From positions 930,001 to 994,000 of the forward strand of contig CAMPDV010000021.1 of NCBI GenBank assembly GCA_946699065.1: a stretch of DNA of 64,000 bases, in the 5' to 3' direction. The position numbers and the translations under genes are program-made. The DNA comes from Loxodes magnus (taxonomy: Eukaryota; Ciliophora; Karyorelictea; Loxodida; Loxodidae). Below are positions 14,407 through 25,290 of this stretch, piece by piece. Position 1 is the first letter of the stretch. Each line of letters begins with the position of its first letter. The notes below the pieces were generated by a model, which did no database searches, was not told the DNA's origin, and saw nothing but the letters and a program-made list of their open reading frames with translations.

Positions 14407-14872
14407 TAAGTTAAAGGAGTCTGCTTTTCATAACTTAACTTAATATTTAGGTTTTTTTTAATTATTAGATAGAAAATATAATCAATAAGAAAAAGAAAGA
14501 TCGGAGAGGAATACCTTCTCTTTAACTTAAGCAACGATTGCTAAAAGATATAGAGGTTAATGATTTTGTATTATGTGAGAGCTTTTTAATTCTTCTTTTC
14601 TAAAATATGGAGATTGACTTAATCTGTCTCACTAGTTTTGTTGAAATATACCTAAATTATATTACTAAAATATCCAAGTATTTTTCATTAGCGAATGATC
14701 AAAACAAGTAATACATATAGCGAAAATTATCTCCTTTTTATTATTTGCATAAACTATAAAACTTTTTCTTAACCCCATCATCAGCAAAACTTTAGAAATT
14801 AAGCTTTTTAGCATTTATTTGACTTACCTCCCCTTCTGTATAATGATACCATTTAACTTCTTATCAAATAGC

Positions 14873-16092
14873 ATACTCTCGATATATAAAGCTTTATAGT
14901 ACTTTCATTACTTAAATATATGATTTCTAATTTAGACTTAAGTTTAATCTAGAGATAGGTGAAGATGAAGTTAAAGTGATAATGCTTATATATTAAATAT
15001 TTTGAACCTTTATCGTTTAAACATTAATTGTCTGCTTTTATTTTTGAGTTGCTTTTCAAATAATCTACCACTCTGCTTTTTTTATATTGTATTTCCAGAT
15101 CTTGCTTTCATTCTGTTCTTGAACATAAATGCTATTGTTAACAGTTTATGGCTTACACTAGGTTTTTGAAATAATAGGAGATGATCCATGCTATTAGATC
15201 TAATTCTCGTCTATTAAGTATGTATTCCTTAACTTTCCTTATAAATCACGGTTGAAAATTAAAGTTGAATTTTGGAATCCTGCAGCGATACATGCTGAAG
15301 GTTCTGGGATTTATAATTAACTAATAACTCATTAATCAGTCATTCTGCTATAAATTTAAATTTAGTTCAGTTGGAGATCGTTTTTGCAATCTATTCCCCC
15401 TATTAATCTAAAGTAATCAAAAATATCATATCAATCAATTCCTGCATGGTAAGTACTAACAAGTATATTTGCCAGTTATTACTTAGATTTGGTTATATGG
15501 TTATATACCTCACTTTATAAGATAGGAATTGTGATTTAACAGTTATAATTATACTTAAGACACCCTCCTATGAAATACGTTAGATGCTAATCAATTATGT
15601 TCTTTATTGTTAAAATTGCACACTTCTATCTTGAAAAAATAGAAGTAACTTCCTCAACAGTTTAGTTAATTTTGCACTTAAGACTCATAAAATTAAAATT
15701 TTGATTTGGATTGGTAATGATAAATTCAGTGTTAGTGTACTGTTCTATGAATGTATCTTCATTAAAATCTATACTTTTACTTATCAGCTTCATCAGTTTC
15801 TTATCTACCACCTTTCTTTTACTATCACACTAAGTTCATATAACTTTAGTATCATGCTATTCTTCACGATTATCAACAGAAACTAAAAACTTATTGTATA
15901 CCAAATTAGGAATTATTTCGTATTTAATTACAAGAAGGGAAATGTTTTTAAAAAATGAGATATTAGGTCTTAAGGAAAGTTTGAGGCGTTTTCTGAGGGC
16001 AATGATTTTAGAAATCTAGTGAAGTTTAGAATATTTAGCCGTATCATAGATAAGTAAACCTCCTTAAGGTTTTTTTGTTTTCTTTTGCTCAT
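14873..16092 (-). CDS. Kelch-repeat protein
   Basis: About 398 residues. The C-terminal half carries kelch-type blades: double Gly in FRLIGGID, then QIYSRMTDQW where the conserved kelch Trp is UGA, then an acidic strand, and a further blade with WKYNIKKAEW in which the same position is UGG. An earlier TYFIGGC suggests another blade. A frame change near 15.8 kb requires one intron of length 2 modulo 3. Two adjacent 23-nt candidates, 15822-15844 and 15800-15822, each give an intact frame and cannot be separated by eye. The N-terminal ~90 residues and ATG at 16092 are less certain. Kelch propellers bind protein partners; no specific substrate can be named. Confidence 0.58.
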
Positions 16093-16461
16093 TTTAAGAA
16101 AAGTTATTCTTTTCAGATGCTTACATTTATACCAATATTTTATCTAATATAAAGCATAATATCATTTAGAGGTTAAAAGCCTCTTATATAAGATTTGTTT
16201 GCTTATGAAGATTAAAAATGATTTTTTATAAGTATCTATAGGTTATTTATTCTAGTTATTTAGCCTGATTTTCTTTACCGTTTAGATAGAGAAGGTCTAT
16301 AAAAGATACTTATAATAATACTTTTTAGATATTAAATACCTTAAATAAGTCCATACCTTTATAGCTTTTTCCAGTTAAGATTAAAATGAAACTTTAGCAT
16401 TTTGTAGATACAAATGATTAATACAGATATAAAAAATATTTTAGCTTTTATAAAGCATATT

Positions 16462-16887
16462 ATGAATGAGACTTGTTTCTTAGTTCTGTTTATCTTTTCA
16501 TTGATAGCAATTTTATTATATTATACAAGTTTATTTTACTTGCATATATAAGAGTTTTTCTCTGCTGATTGAACTTATATCGTCTTGTATGTCTTTAATA
16601 ATAAGATGAGTAAGAGATATATCTATTAAAGTCACTTTACTTAATTTCCTATTGAATATAAGTTTATTAGATATCCTAAGTCTGACTTTTTAGATGTGAG
16701 AATTTCACTATAGATTTGAGAATTTTCATCTCGTTCTTTATGAAAAAAGCAGATAAACTAGATAATTTAGAACTAGATTTAGAATGATTATTATATCTTG
16801 ACTTAAGTGTCTAGTAAATTTAAATAGCAACTATAGTTAAGCTTTCTAGGAGTTAAATAAGTAACTATGAAGAGTTAGGTTAATTGA
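16462..16887 (+). CDS. Possible signal-anchored small protein
   Basis: 141 codons from ATG 16462 to UGA 16885-16887, converging on the LIM gene with stops about 48 bp apart. The first ~25 residues (MNETCFLVLFIFSLIAILLYY) look like a signal peptide or signal anchor, followed by a mixed polar region. Three in-frame UGA codons would be Trp. No homology recognised. The good signal sequence raises it slightly above background frames. Confidence 0.33.
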
Positions 16888-16934
16888 TAAGGATTATAAA
16901 AATTTATAGTATTAAGCTAAAATAAATTTATAAT

Positions 16935-18506
16935 TCAAAACAAATTAGCTTTCTTGCGAAGCATTACCTTCTTCCAAGTTGGTAAATTCTTGTAACTTTC
17001 TTTGTCACATCCGAATTTCTTCTTGAAAACGTCTTCATCTAACCATAGTTCTTTATTAGCAGGATCAACCTCAGGCGGTAGATTATTGCCTTATAATTAT
17101 TCAAAAGTGTAAGTTTTTTCTACAGAATCTGAAGTCTTACCAGCTGTTTCATGCTTACTTTCCTCTTTTGCTGTTGCCTATTTTTAGACTTTTAATGCTG
17201 CGTTGCTTACAGCCGAGCTCCTCCTTCTTATTGATTCCTTTGGAGGCTATGGAGGATGATTTTCTTAAGGTTTTTCTTTTTATTGAACAGGTGCCTGCTA
17301 TTATGTTGATGCTTATTATTAATCACTTTTAGTTACTTCTTAAACTTAAGGAACTGATGATTCTTATTACTGAGCTGTATATTGCTTCTCTTCACTTTTT
17401 ATCTACTCTTACTGATTTTGTTCGATTTATTTTTATGCAGCTTACACAGAACTTGGCTATGCAATGCTCTAATCGACTTTAGTTTCATTTCTCTCAAGTT
17501 CGGGTGCTTCAGGTATTTATGACAATTCCTTTTTAAGATCAGGTTACTACTCGATTTTCTTAGGAGTTTCATCAATACCTTTAGTTTCTTCTTTTTGACT
17601 TTGAGCTTATACTTCAGATTTTTATTCTAGTATTTGCTTGTTTTAGGTTGTTTCCTACTAAGGTGGTTTCTAATCACTTTATTCTGCACGAGCAGGTTTA
17701 GTAGTTTACTTCTCTTATTCCTAAGACGATACTTAAGCTTAGCTTTGCTTTTTCTTTTCCTTTTTACCTTCACTTTGTGCGACAGTACTTAGAAAACATG
17801 ATTGGCAATAATAGCAATTGTTTTGTTCAATCCAAGTCTCCTTTTCTAAGCTTTTTTAGCATACTTTGCAGATAAAGCATGACTCATGTAAAGGCTACTC
17901 GTTAGCTTAAAGATAAGACCCAATAATTTTATCGTTACAAGCGTGGCATTTAATTCCGAATAATAGAGAATAGCATTACTCGTGGTAAGGCTACTCTTCA
18001 TGCTCTACAAATTTGAAATCTGTAAAGGGCTTCTAGCAGTGCTAACACTTGAAGCAGAACCCATGCCAGGATTTATTTAATGCTGAGTAAATTCTATCCA
18101 AAATATATTTTCCACATCCTGTGCAAACAGCATTGTTGACTTTTAAAAAGTCTTCTTTGCAATAGGGTTTATCATTATGCTTGTAAAAGCAATTTCCTTT
18201 GATAGGAGCTTAGCATCCCTCGCAAACAAAGTGTTCAGGATGGAATCACTTATCTAACGCTTGTATAAAATTTTCCTTAATAACTTCTTTACAGTATTCG
18301 CAAATTTTTCCAAACAATGTGAAATAGCAATTAAGACAATAAAATTCATTCTTTTAAACATCTTTTTCGAAAAATTCTTCAGAAGCCAGCTCAATGCTGC
18401 ATTTGTTACAGGTGAAGCATCCGATGTGATATTTGAATCCACTAGCTGCTACATATTTGGCTTCTTATACTTAGTTTTAGCACTTTTTACATATAATATC
18501 TTCCAT
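16935..18506 (-). CDS. Four-LIM-domain protein with C-terminal villin headpiece
   Basis: 523 residues, one exon. Residues ~1-245 hold four LIM zinc-finger modules in tandem, visible as CxxC..HxxC..CxxC patterns: CKKC, CEYC (with ALDK-Trp-FHPEHFVC, the Trp a UGA codon), CTGC, and CHAC. Residues ~250-470 are a Gln/Glu/Lys/Pro-rich linker. The last ~40 residues, LWLDEDVFKKKFGCDKESY onward with LPTWKK and a terminal KKANLF, are a villin headpiece, a compact F-actin-binding fold. LIM plus headpiece is the abLIM/actin-binding LIM arrangement in animals, where four LIM domains precede the headpiece. The protein should link actin to signalling partners. UGA at 16937-16935 stops it exactly after the headpiece Leu-Phe. 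Confidence 0.93.
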
Positions 18507-18846
18507 ATATTGACAAGTTTATTTAATTAATTGTTTTCAACTTTTACCCTTATTGTTACTTTTTATTGTTAAAACCTTTCCTCTACATCCTCCAACACTC
18601 TCTCAAGATAAAACTTTTAACTTTTTATCTTACAAACAGAATGAGAAGCTTTATAAAGTAGTGCCTTATTTTCTTTTTACTTATATGAAGTAAGGAAAAA
18701 CAGTTTATTTTAAGACAAGTAGATAACAATAAGTATAAGCTTAAATACTAAAGTAATGTTGATAATAGAAAGTATCAATAAGAGAAAGTTAGCTTTCCTT
18801 ACTAAGCCATGCTGAGATCTCTAGTAATAATCCTATTTAAATTTAT

Positions 18847-19602
18847 TCAGCTAGCTCCTACATTTAAAGCCTTATTTAAGAGTCTTAATTTTAAAGTATC
18901 TGATTAGATACGTAAATTCATCATTTGACTGTGATATTAATATCCACCTTATTTGGCTAAAATAATTTTTTAATTACATTGGAATATTATTCTAGTGATC
19001 TTATATTATAAACTATTAAGTTTTAAGTGTCTTTGTATTGAAGGTGAGTTAGATTATTTACTTCTAAATATTTGCAAAATTTTGAGGGATATATTTAAGC
19101 TAATTTCACAAGAGCTACTTTCTTTAGCTCATAAACTTAAGCTGTAAAGAAATTCCATATCCTTCAATTATTCTCCCATAATCGAACTTATTTTCTCAGT
19201 TTGATTGAAACTAGATTTGAGGAAAGATAACTCTTTCTGCATCTCTTAGTCCTGATAATTTGTTAATCCAATACTAGTTAATAATTAAGCTTATTTTGCT
19301 ACTTTAGTTAGTCTATAATTTCATAATGTTGTGTCTCTATTAAATCCACTGTCTTAATACAGAATTATCCAATTTTTAGAGACTTATTTAAGTAAATTTT
19401 TGCTAACAACTGCTTTATATTTTCTTATCTGACTATTAATTATATATAGCTTCTGAAAACAAATAGGATGCTTAAGCTAAGTATTCAAAATTAAAGGGCA
19501 AAGATAATAGTTATAAGTATAGAATCAAATATCACAAAGTGGTTAGTGATTAATGGGTTAATATTACTAGAGAATAAATCAATAAAGTAAAGCAGCTTTC
19601 AT
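18847..19602 (-). CDS. Possible protein of unknown function
   Basis: 251 codons in one frame from ATG 19602 to UGA 18849-18847, with four in-frame UGA. The central part (SKNWIILYQDSGFNRDT, and QEMQKELSFLKSSFNQTEK, EKISSIMGEQLKDMEF) has near-normal protein composition; the first ~60 residues are hydrophobic and less convincing. Lies head-to-head with Piwi (166 bp between starts), so the two would share a promoter region. No family recognised. Confidence 0.4.
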
Positions 19603-19767
19603 TATAACTTTGTAAGAAGATTTTAATAGAATATACTTTAGAAGAGTCATATGTTAGTACTTTTAAGGATATTTTAAATCAGATAGCCTTTTTAAGGGTT
19701 TAAAAATAGCATAAATTAATGCATTTTAATTATTTAAGCACATACTTTTTTATAATTATAACTGAAA

Positions 19768-22302
19768 ATGGTGGATGTTAGAATGGAGTCGTCGATGCTG
19801 GATTAAAAACTTTACCAGTATGCACTTAAGCCTGGTGAGTATGATTTTAGCAAGTGCAAAAAGGTGCAGTTGATAACGAACTGTTATCCAATCAAAAACA
19901 AGCAAATGACAACTATATTTTAGTATCATATTGATTTTGAGCCTTAGATAGAGCCTCTCAATAGAAGAAAGCAATAAGCTGTCATCTCTTCGCTCAGAGA
20001 ATAGTTACAAAAGGAAATAGGCAAGAAATACATATACACAGGTTAGATTTTCTATTGTACCTAAATGTTTATAGAGACAGTCAGAAGATTGGAAAATAAT
20101 GAAGATTAGACTGTGATTTTCACTTACGTAAATTAAGTAGACGTTTCTTCAATTTATACTAAGGAATAACCTCAAATTCTATAATTTCTCAATTAAGTTG
20201 TCAAATGAGCCATGAGGACTTAAAACTACCTGGAATTAACAACTAAAAACAAGTTTTTTGATCAAAATCAATAAAGAGAAGTATACGGCTAAAATTTAGT
20301 CGTATGGAAGGGGTGGCAAATAACTTTAAAGCCTTATATATCTGGATAGTATATTCAAGTAGACGCATGTAGCAGAATTCTGAGGAAGGACTGACTATTG
20401 TAAGAAATGAATATAATATGGGATTAATGTCATAACTAGGAAGTTTTTAAAAGAGAAGTAGAGAATCTCGTTATTGGAAATTCTGTATGAACTCCTTATA
20501 AAAACAATAAAATATACAGAATTGACGCCATTAGATGGGATATGAATCCTATAAGCTAATTTTTAAAAGATGGTAAATAAATTACTTTTATTGAATATTA
20601 TAAGCAAAACTATAACTTAGAAGTTACTGATTTCAACTAGCCTTTGCTAGAAAATAGATAGAGAAGGACTAATCAATAAATATTCCTTATTCCAGAATTT
20701 GTCAACTTATGTGGCATGTCTGAGGATTTAAAGTCTGATTATTAAGTTATGTCAGCTGTAGCTTAACATACACGAATATCACCTTAAACTAGGAATAGCA
20801 ATCAGCAATAACTAGTTGAAAAATTAACAAATTAATAACTGAAAGCTTCTTAGCATCTTTCAGAGTGGAATCTTGAAATAGGATAGAACCCTAAATAAGT
20901 AAGTGGATATTAATTTGATGGTGAATAAGCTACGTTTGGTAATAATATATCCATTCAAATACAGGGAAATATAAACCTCAAATAGCATATATATGAACAA
21001 ATCCATCTAGAAAGATGAATAATTGTAGGTTAAGGATTAAACGAAGTACATGAATTCGTCTAAAATTTGTATTAATGCATGATTACATATGGAGTTAATA
21101 TATCAGAACCTAGAACAATTATAGTTGCAAGATAAAGCTAAAATGAATGTGTTAACTTCAAGAATGCTATAATGACAATGTCACTATAAGAAGTAAAGTA
21201 AGCTTAGATTATAGTAGTGCTAATATCTAGAAACTAAAAAAGAACAGTTTATCAATTCATTAAGAAACTCCTTACTGTAGAAGTGGGAGTAATTTCGTAG
21301 TTTGTTGTCTACTCAAACTTAAATAAAAACAAGATGTCAGTAATAAGTAAGATTGGAATGCAAATCTAAGCAAAACTTAATGCTAAATTATGAACCATTC
21401 AAAAACCATAGTCGCTGATGTCTAAAGAGTTACAAACTCTTGTAGTGGTGGGTCTTGATACTACTCATGATACTGTAAATAGAAATGAATCTTGAACTGC
21501 TCTAACAGCTTCCTATTCTCCTGATTTTACTAAATTTTATGGATTTGTTTTTAAGAATGAAAATGGAGGATAAGAGATATAGAATAAATCTCTTAGTGAG
21601 GTATTTTTTTAACTGATTGGAAAATATTATAGCTTATTCAAAACTAATGTTCCAAATAAATCAACTGAATATTACATAAATTGACTACCTCAATAGTTTT
21701 TAATCTATAGAGATGGAGTTGCTGAGTCAATGTATAATCAAATAATGGATAATGAAATTAACTAAATAAAGGCAGGAATTTAGAAAATTAGAAACTTTGG
21801 AAAGGAATGAGAAACTTATAACCCTAAAATTACCTTTGTTGTTGTGAATAAACGTATCTAACAAAGGTTTTTCTAAGATGAGGGATAGAATTTATAAACT
21901 GAATAAAAAAGAGGCTTATAGCTGAAGTAACAATCCGGAAGGGGATAAGGATATTAAGAATTTATATAGCAAGGGTCTAAAATTACTAATCCATTGCCAG
22001 GAACAGCTATTATTGACTAAGTAACTCATGCGTTTTATTATGACTTCTATCTAGTACCCTAATAAGTTACTTAAGGAACTGTTACACCTGTTCATTACAC
22101 TGTTCTAAAGGATGAAATTCAAATTCCAATGCAAGATTTGGTTCATTTATCCTACAAACTTTGTTTGCTATACTATAATTGGATGGGACCTATTAGAATT
22201 CCAAATTGCCTTATGTACGCACATAAATTGGCGTTCTTAGCAGGACAGTATCTTCATATCTCATAGAACAAGTGCTTAGATGACTTAATGTGGTACCTTT
22301 GA
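19768..22302 (+). CDS. PIWI: Piwi/Argonaute protein with PAZ, MID and PIWI domains
   Basis: 844 residues in one unbroken frame. PAZ ends near residue 315-335 with the Piwi-clade signature FVNLCGMSEDLKSDY and a HTRISPQTR motif. MID begins near residue 415. PIWI follows, with catalytic Asp564 (VGLDTTHD), Asp649 (YRDGV) and His776 (TPVHYTVL), so slicer activity is expected. YRID near VWTPYKNNK and the TPLPG-like NPLPGT are also family motifs. Eight in-frame UGA codons are read as Trp. Two align with Trp highly conserved across the family: residue 417 (LERWIIV) and residue 542 (AKLWTI). UGG Trp is also used. UGA at 22300-22302 ends the protein where Piwi proteins end. In ciliates Piwi proteins carry scan RNAs guiding genome rearrangement; that role here is inference. 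Confidence 0.95.
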
Positions 22303-22701
22303 GATAGAATTATTAATAATCATATATATATGTTTATAACATTAATCTCCCTCATCTTTATTTCATTATTCCTTCAAATTTGATTAAACTAATCAAAAAG
22401 ATTACACCATCATATTCCTTAATCTATCAACTATATTAGCTTAAAAAACTTAGATTAATGATAATAGAAATTAGATTAAGTATTTAGAAGCAAACTGGGT
22501 ATTACAAAGTTTAATAAGTTGCTCAATAATTAATTTATCAAATACATTTACTTTTCTACTTTTTCTTATGTATTGATATTATAACTCCCTTACACTTAAA
22601 GATAAGCAGCACATTACTTTCATTTTTATTACGTAGCATTCTATTAAATCTTTAAAGAACTAATATTTACTTAGTTAAAGCCTGTTACTGCTTCTTATAT
22701 A

Positions 22702-23490
22702 ATGACATTTGTGTTTTATATTTTATCCTTCTTTTACTTTTTTGAATCTTAATCTTCAGAAATTAAAATATAACGCTCCTTAAAATCCTAGAAAATAAGC
22801 ACATTTCTATACACTAAATGTGCTAGTTTAAGATACTTCAAAAAATCTAAGGATAAGCATTATTTATGTAATTATAGAAAGTTCTTAGTCTATACTTAGA
22901 GTTATGGGTAATCTTTAACCTGTGATAGCATTTAATCAAACTTATTAAGATTTAAAAAGGTAAGGCTTTATTATTCCATCAATATGCTAATAAACTAATT
23001 GTAATTTTAATCTATTTTGCTTTACTGCTTATTAGTGGATAAGGTGTTATGTTTTTAAATCCTGTTTCTTACTACTTGTATTATTTAACTGCAGTTATAG
23101 AAAACTAAATTTTATAGATGAATTTTGTAGACAATTAATGATTATAAGTTGGGTGATAAGGAAGATGAAATAGTATAAGTTCAAATTAAAGGAATAAGAC
23201 CTCTAAGCTTTTTGCAGTTGCTGAAACTTTTATTTTACTAATTCCAAATGAAAGCTAAATAAGCTATTGATTAATACTTTATACCTACATATGAAGGTAA
23301 AATTATTCTTTTGAAAATATTAATTTTAAGTCTAAAGATAATAAATATGCTAACTGAAGCAAATTTGCTTAAATAATTCTAAAGTCACATTTAAATTACC
23401 ATAGATATTTAACTTTCAAACTATATTCAATTATATCCTTTTTATAACTATTCTAAGATAAAATTAGTATATCAGAGGCTTTATATTTTA
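22702..23490 (+). CDS. Possible ORF between Piwi and the next gene
   Basis: 262 codons from ATG 22702 to UGA 23488-23490, with one in-frame UGA, stopping about 24 bp from the convergent gene at 23515. Most of it has background composition, but the stretch INDYKLGDKEDEIVQVQIKG and AIDQYFIPTYEGK look like real protein. No family recognised. It may be part of a multi-exon gene whose other exons I have not resolved. Confidence 0.25.
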
Positions 23491-23514
23491 TGAACAGAAG
23501 TGGTTTGCTATATT

Positions 23515-24488
23515 TCAAGAGTAAAATTAGGTATAAATTAACACTTATACCTAAAATGAGAAATTGTCTTAATCAATATCAAAACTTCTATATTTATGAG
23601 TAATTTAAAAATTATATATTATATCAAGAAATTAGTTTATTTTTTATAAACAGGTATATGTGTATAGATGCAATAAAAGTCTATATTGAAATTTTCCAAT
23701 TTCATGAATTTCAACTATTTCAGTAAGGCCTTCACTTAGATGCAAAAGATATCCCCCTTCTATTTTTAAATTAAAAGTTTCCTCTTATAGATATAGCTCT
23801 GTGGGTTACTTTACATTTTATTGAATTTATGCGTTATTATTTTATTTGTTCTTAATATTTTATCCAATATAGGTCTTCCCAGTAGATTTTCTATACTTAG
23901 CCTGAACTGTATAAATGCTTTCCATTCCACAAGGGTTGTATTTCTTCATTTTCTTTTAACTCTTTTATTTTTGAGAAGACAAGGGAAGGCGCAGATTATG
24001 TGGTTTTCTTTATTTCTATTGGCTGAAAGACAAATATATTTGGCTGTTTAAGTATTGCAAGTCCAAGATTCTGTTTACTATTACTTTATTGTCAATTAAG
24101 ATCTAAATCTAATTCCAGAAGTCAGTCAATTTCCTATCTATATTATCATAATGCCTTCACATTTCTTAATCAAATCCCTAATAAGTTTGCAGAGCATCTC
24201 TCTGTCATCTTAAAGTGAGAACTTCCTCTTAGAACTCAGATAATGCATTATAAAGTTGGCAGAGTCCAAGGAATACTCAGTCTTTTCATTTTGACTTATA
24301 GAATTAGCCTCTTGAGTTTACTTTACTTCACAGTGAGCCTCTCTCTCTATTGGATTAATTAAAATATTCTAAGATCGCTTTCACATTGCTACATAGAATT
24401 TGATTACAATTGATTTTAATTTCTGTTGCCTCATACTTTTTTCTTCCTGTTTAGAAACAGAAAAGATCCTTTTATTTAAACTTTACAT
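23515..24488 (-). CDS. Protein of unknown function, four exons with tiny introns
   Basis: 306 residues once three introns are removed: 24138-24160 (23 nt), 24071-24084 (14 nt, GTAATAGTAAACAG) and 23799-23814 (16 nt, GTAAAGTAACCCACAG). Each removal joins frames of coding composition, and the total length becomes divisible by three. Segments: DDREMLCKLIRDLIKK, then KLTDFWNQIQILIDN, then ENEEIQPLWNGKHLYSSG and IYWEDLYWIKYQEQI, then KIEGGYLLHLSEGLTEIVEI. One UGA codes Trp early. The last ~35 residues before the UGA at 23517-23515 are less protein-like, so the stop may be misplaced. No domain recognised. The 14-nt intron would be the shortest in the window. Confidence 0.68.
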
Positions 24489-25290
24489 TTTTTAACTTAT
24501 TTTTGTAAATAAAAAGGAATAATTATATTATAACGTATCTCTAAGGCATTTCTATTTATCATTATTAATGCTTAAATTATTTTTTAGATAAAGCCGAAAA
24601 ATGAATGACTTAATCTCTTATCTTGAAAGCTTTAGTTCCCTTTTCATAGATAATTATTAAGAGATTAATCATTCTTGATATAAACAACTTATACATGCTT
24701 ACATTTATTCAAACAGCTAGATATATTTTTAAGGCTTTTTAAAGTGATATTTTAGAAGGTTTAAATAAGAACTTCTATTAATAGATAGTTTACTCATAGC
24801 AGCTTAAAAAGAGTTATACATATAATATATCTATCTTTCAGATTTAATTAATACCATTAAATTTCAACTATTGTGTTCAATGCAGTATTATGAAGCCTAT
24901 TATATCACTTAAGGATAGCAATACCTTATCGTATACTTTTTACTTTATTGTTTGATTTAATTAAAACTGCAAAGATATTTATTTTGAAGTTGAGATAATA
25001 GTCATATACCTGATATGCAGTAATTGAAGATGTTTATATCGGATTTTATATTTGCTTGGGCTATTTTGATTTACTAAGTTTCTATTTTAATTAGAGCACC
25101 AAAAAGGAATTCCAATTTATTGAAGCTATTATATAAGATTTACTAGGCATCTCACTGCTACTTATTTAATCATCTTTCCTTTCTAAATTTATTAGTACAA
25201 AGACTAAACATAAAGTTTGCATTATGCTTGCTACTAATAAGCTAAAACTCTAATTTAGAAATGAATGTAATTAATGATTCTTTAAATAAG
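24489..25290. other. Intergenic, with an antisense-type open frame judged spurious
   Basis: AT-rich DNA upstream of the unknown gene and downstream of the deubiquitinase. A plus-strand frame from 24601 continues to 25521, but it has background composition, four UGA codons, and its end lies antisense to the deubiquitinase tail. No other feature noticed. Confidence 0.45.
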
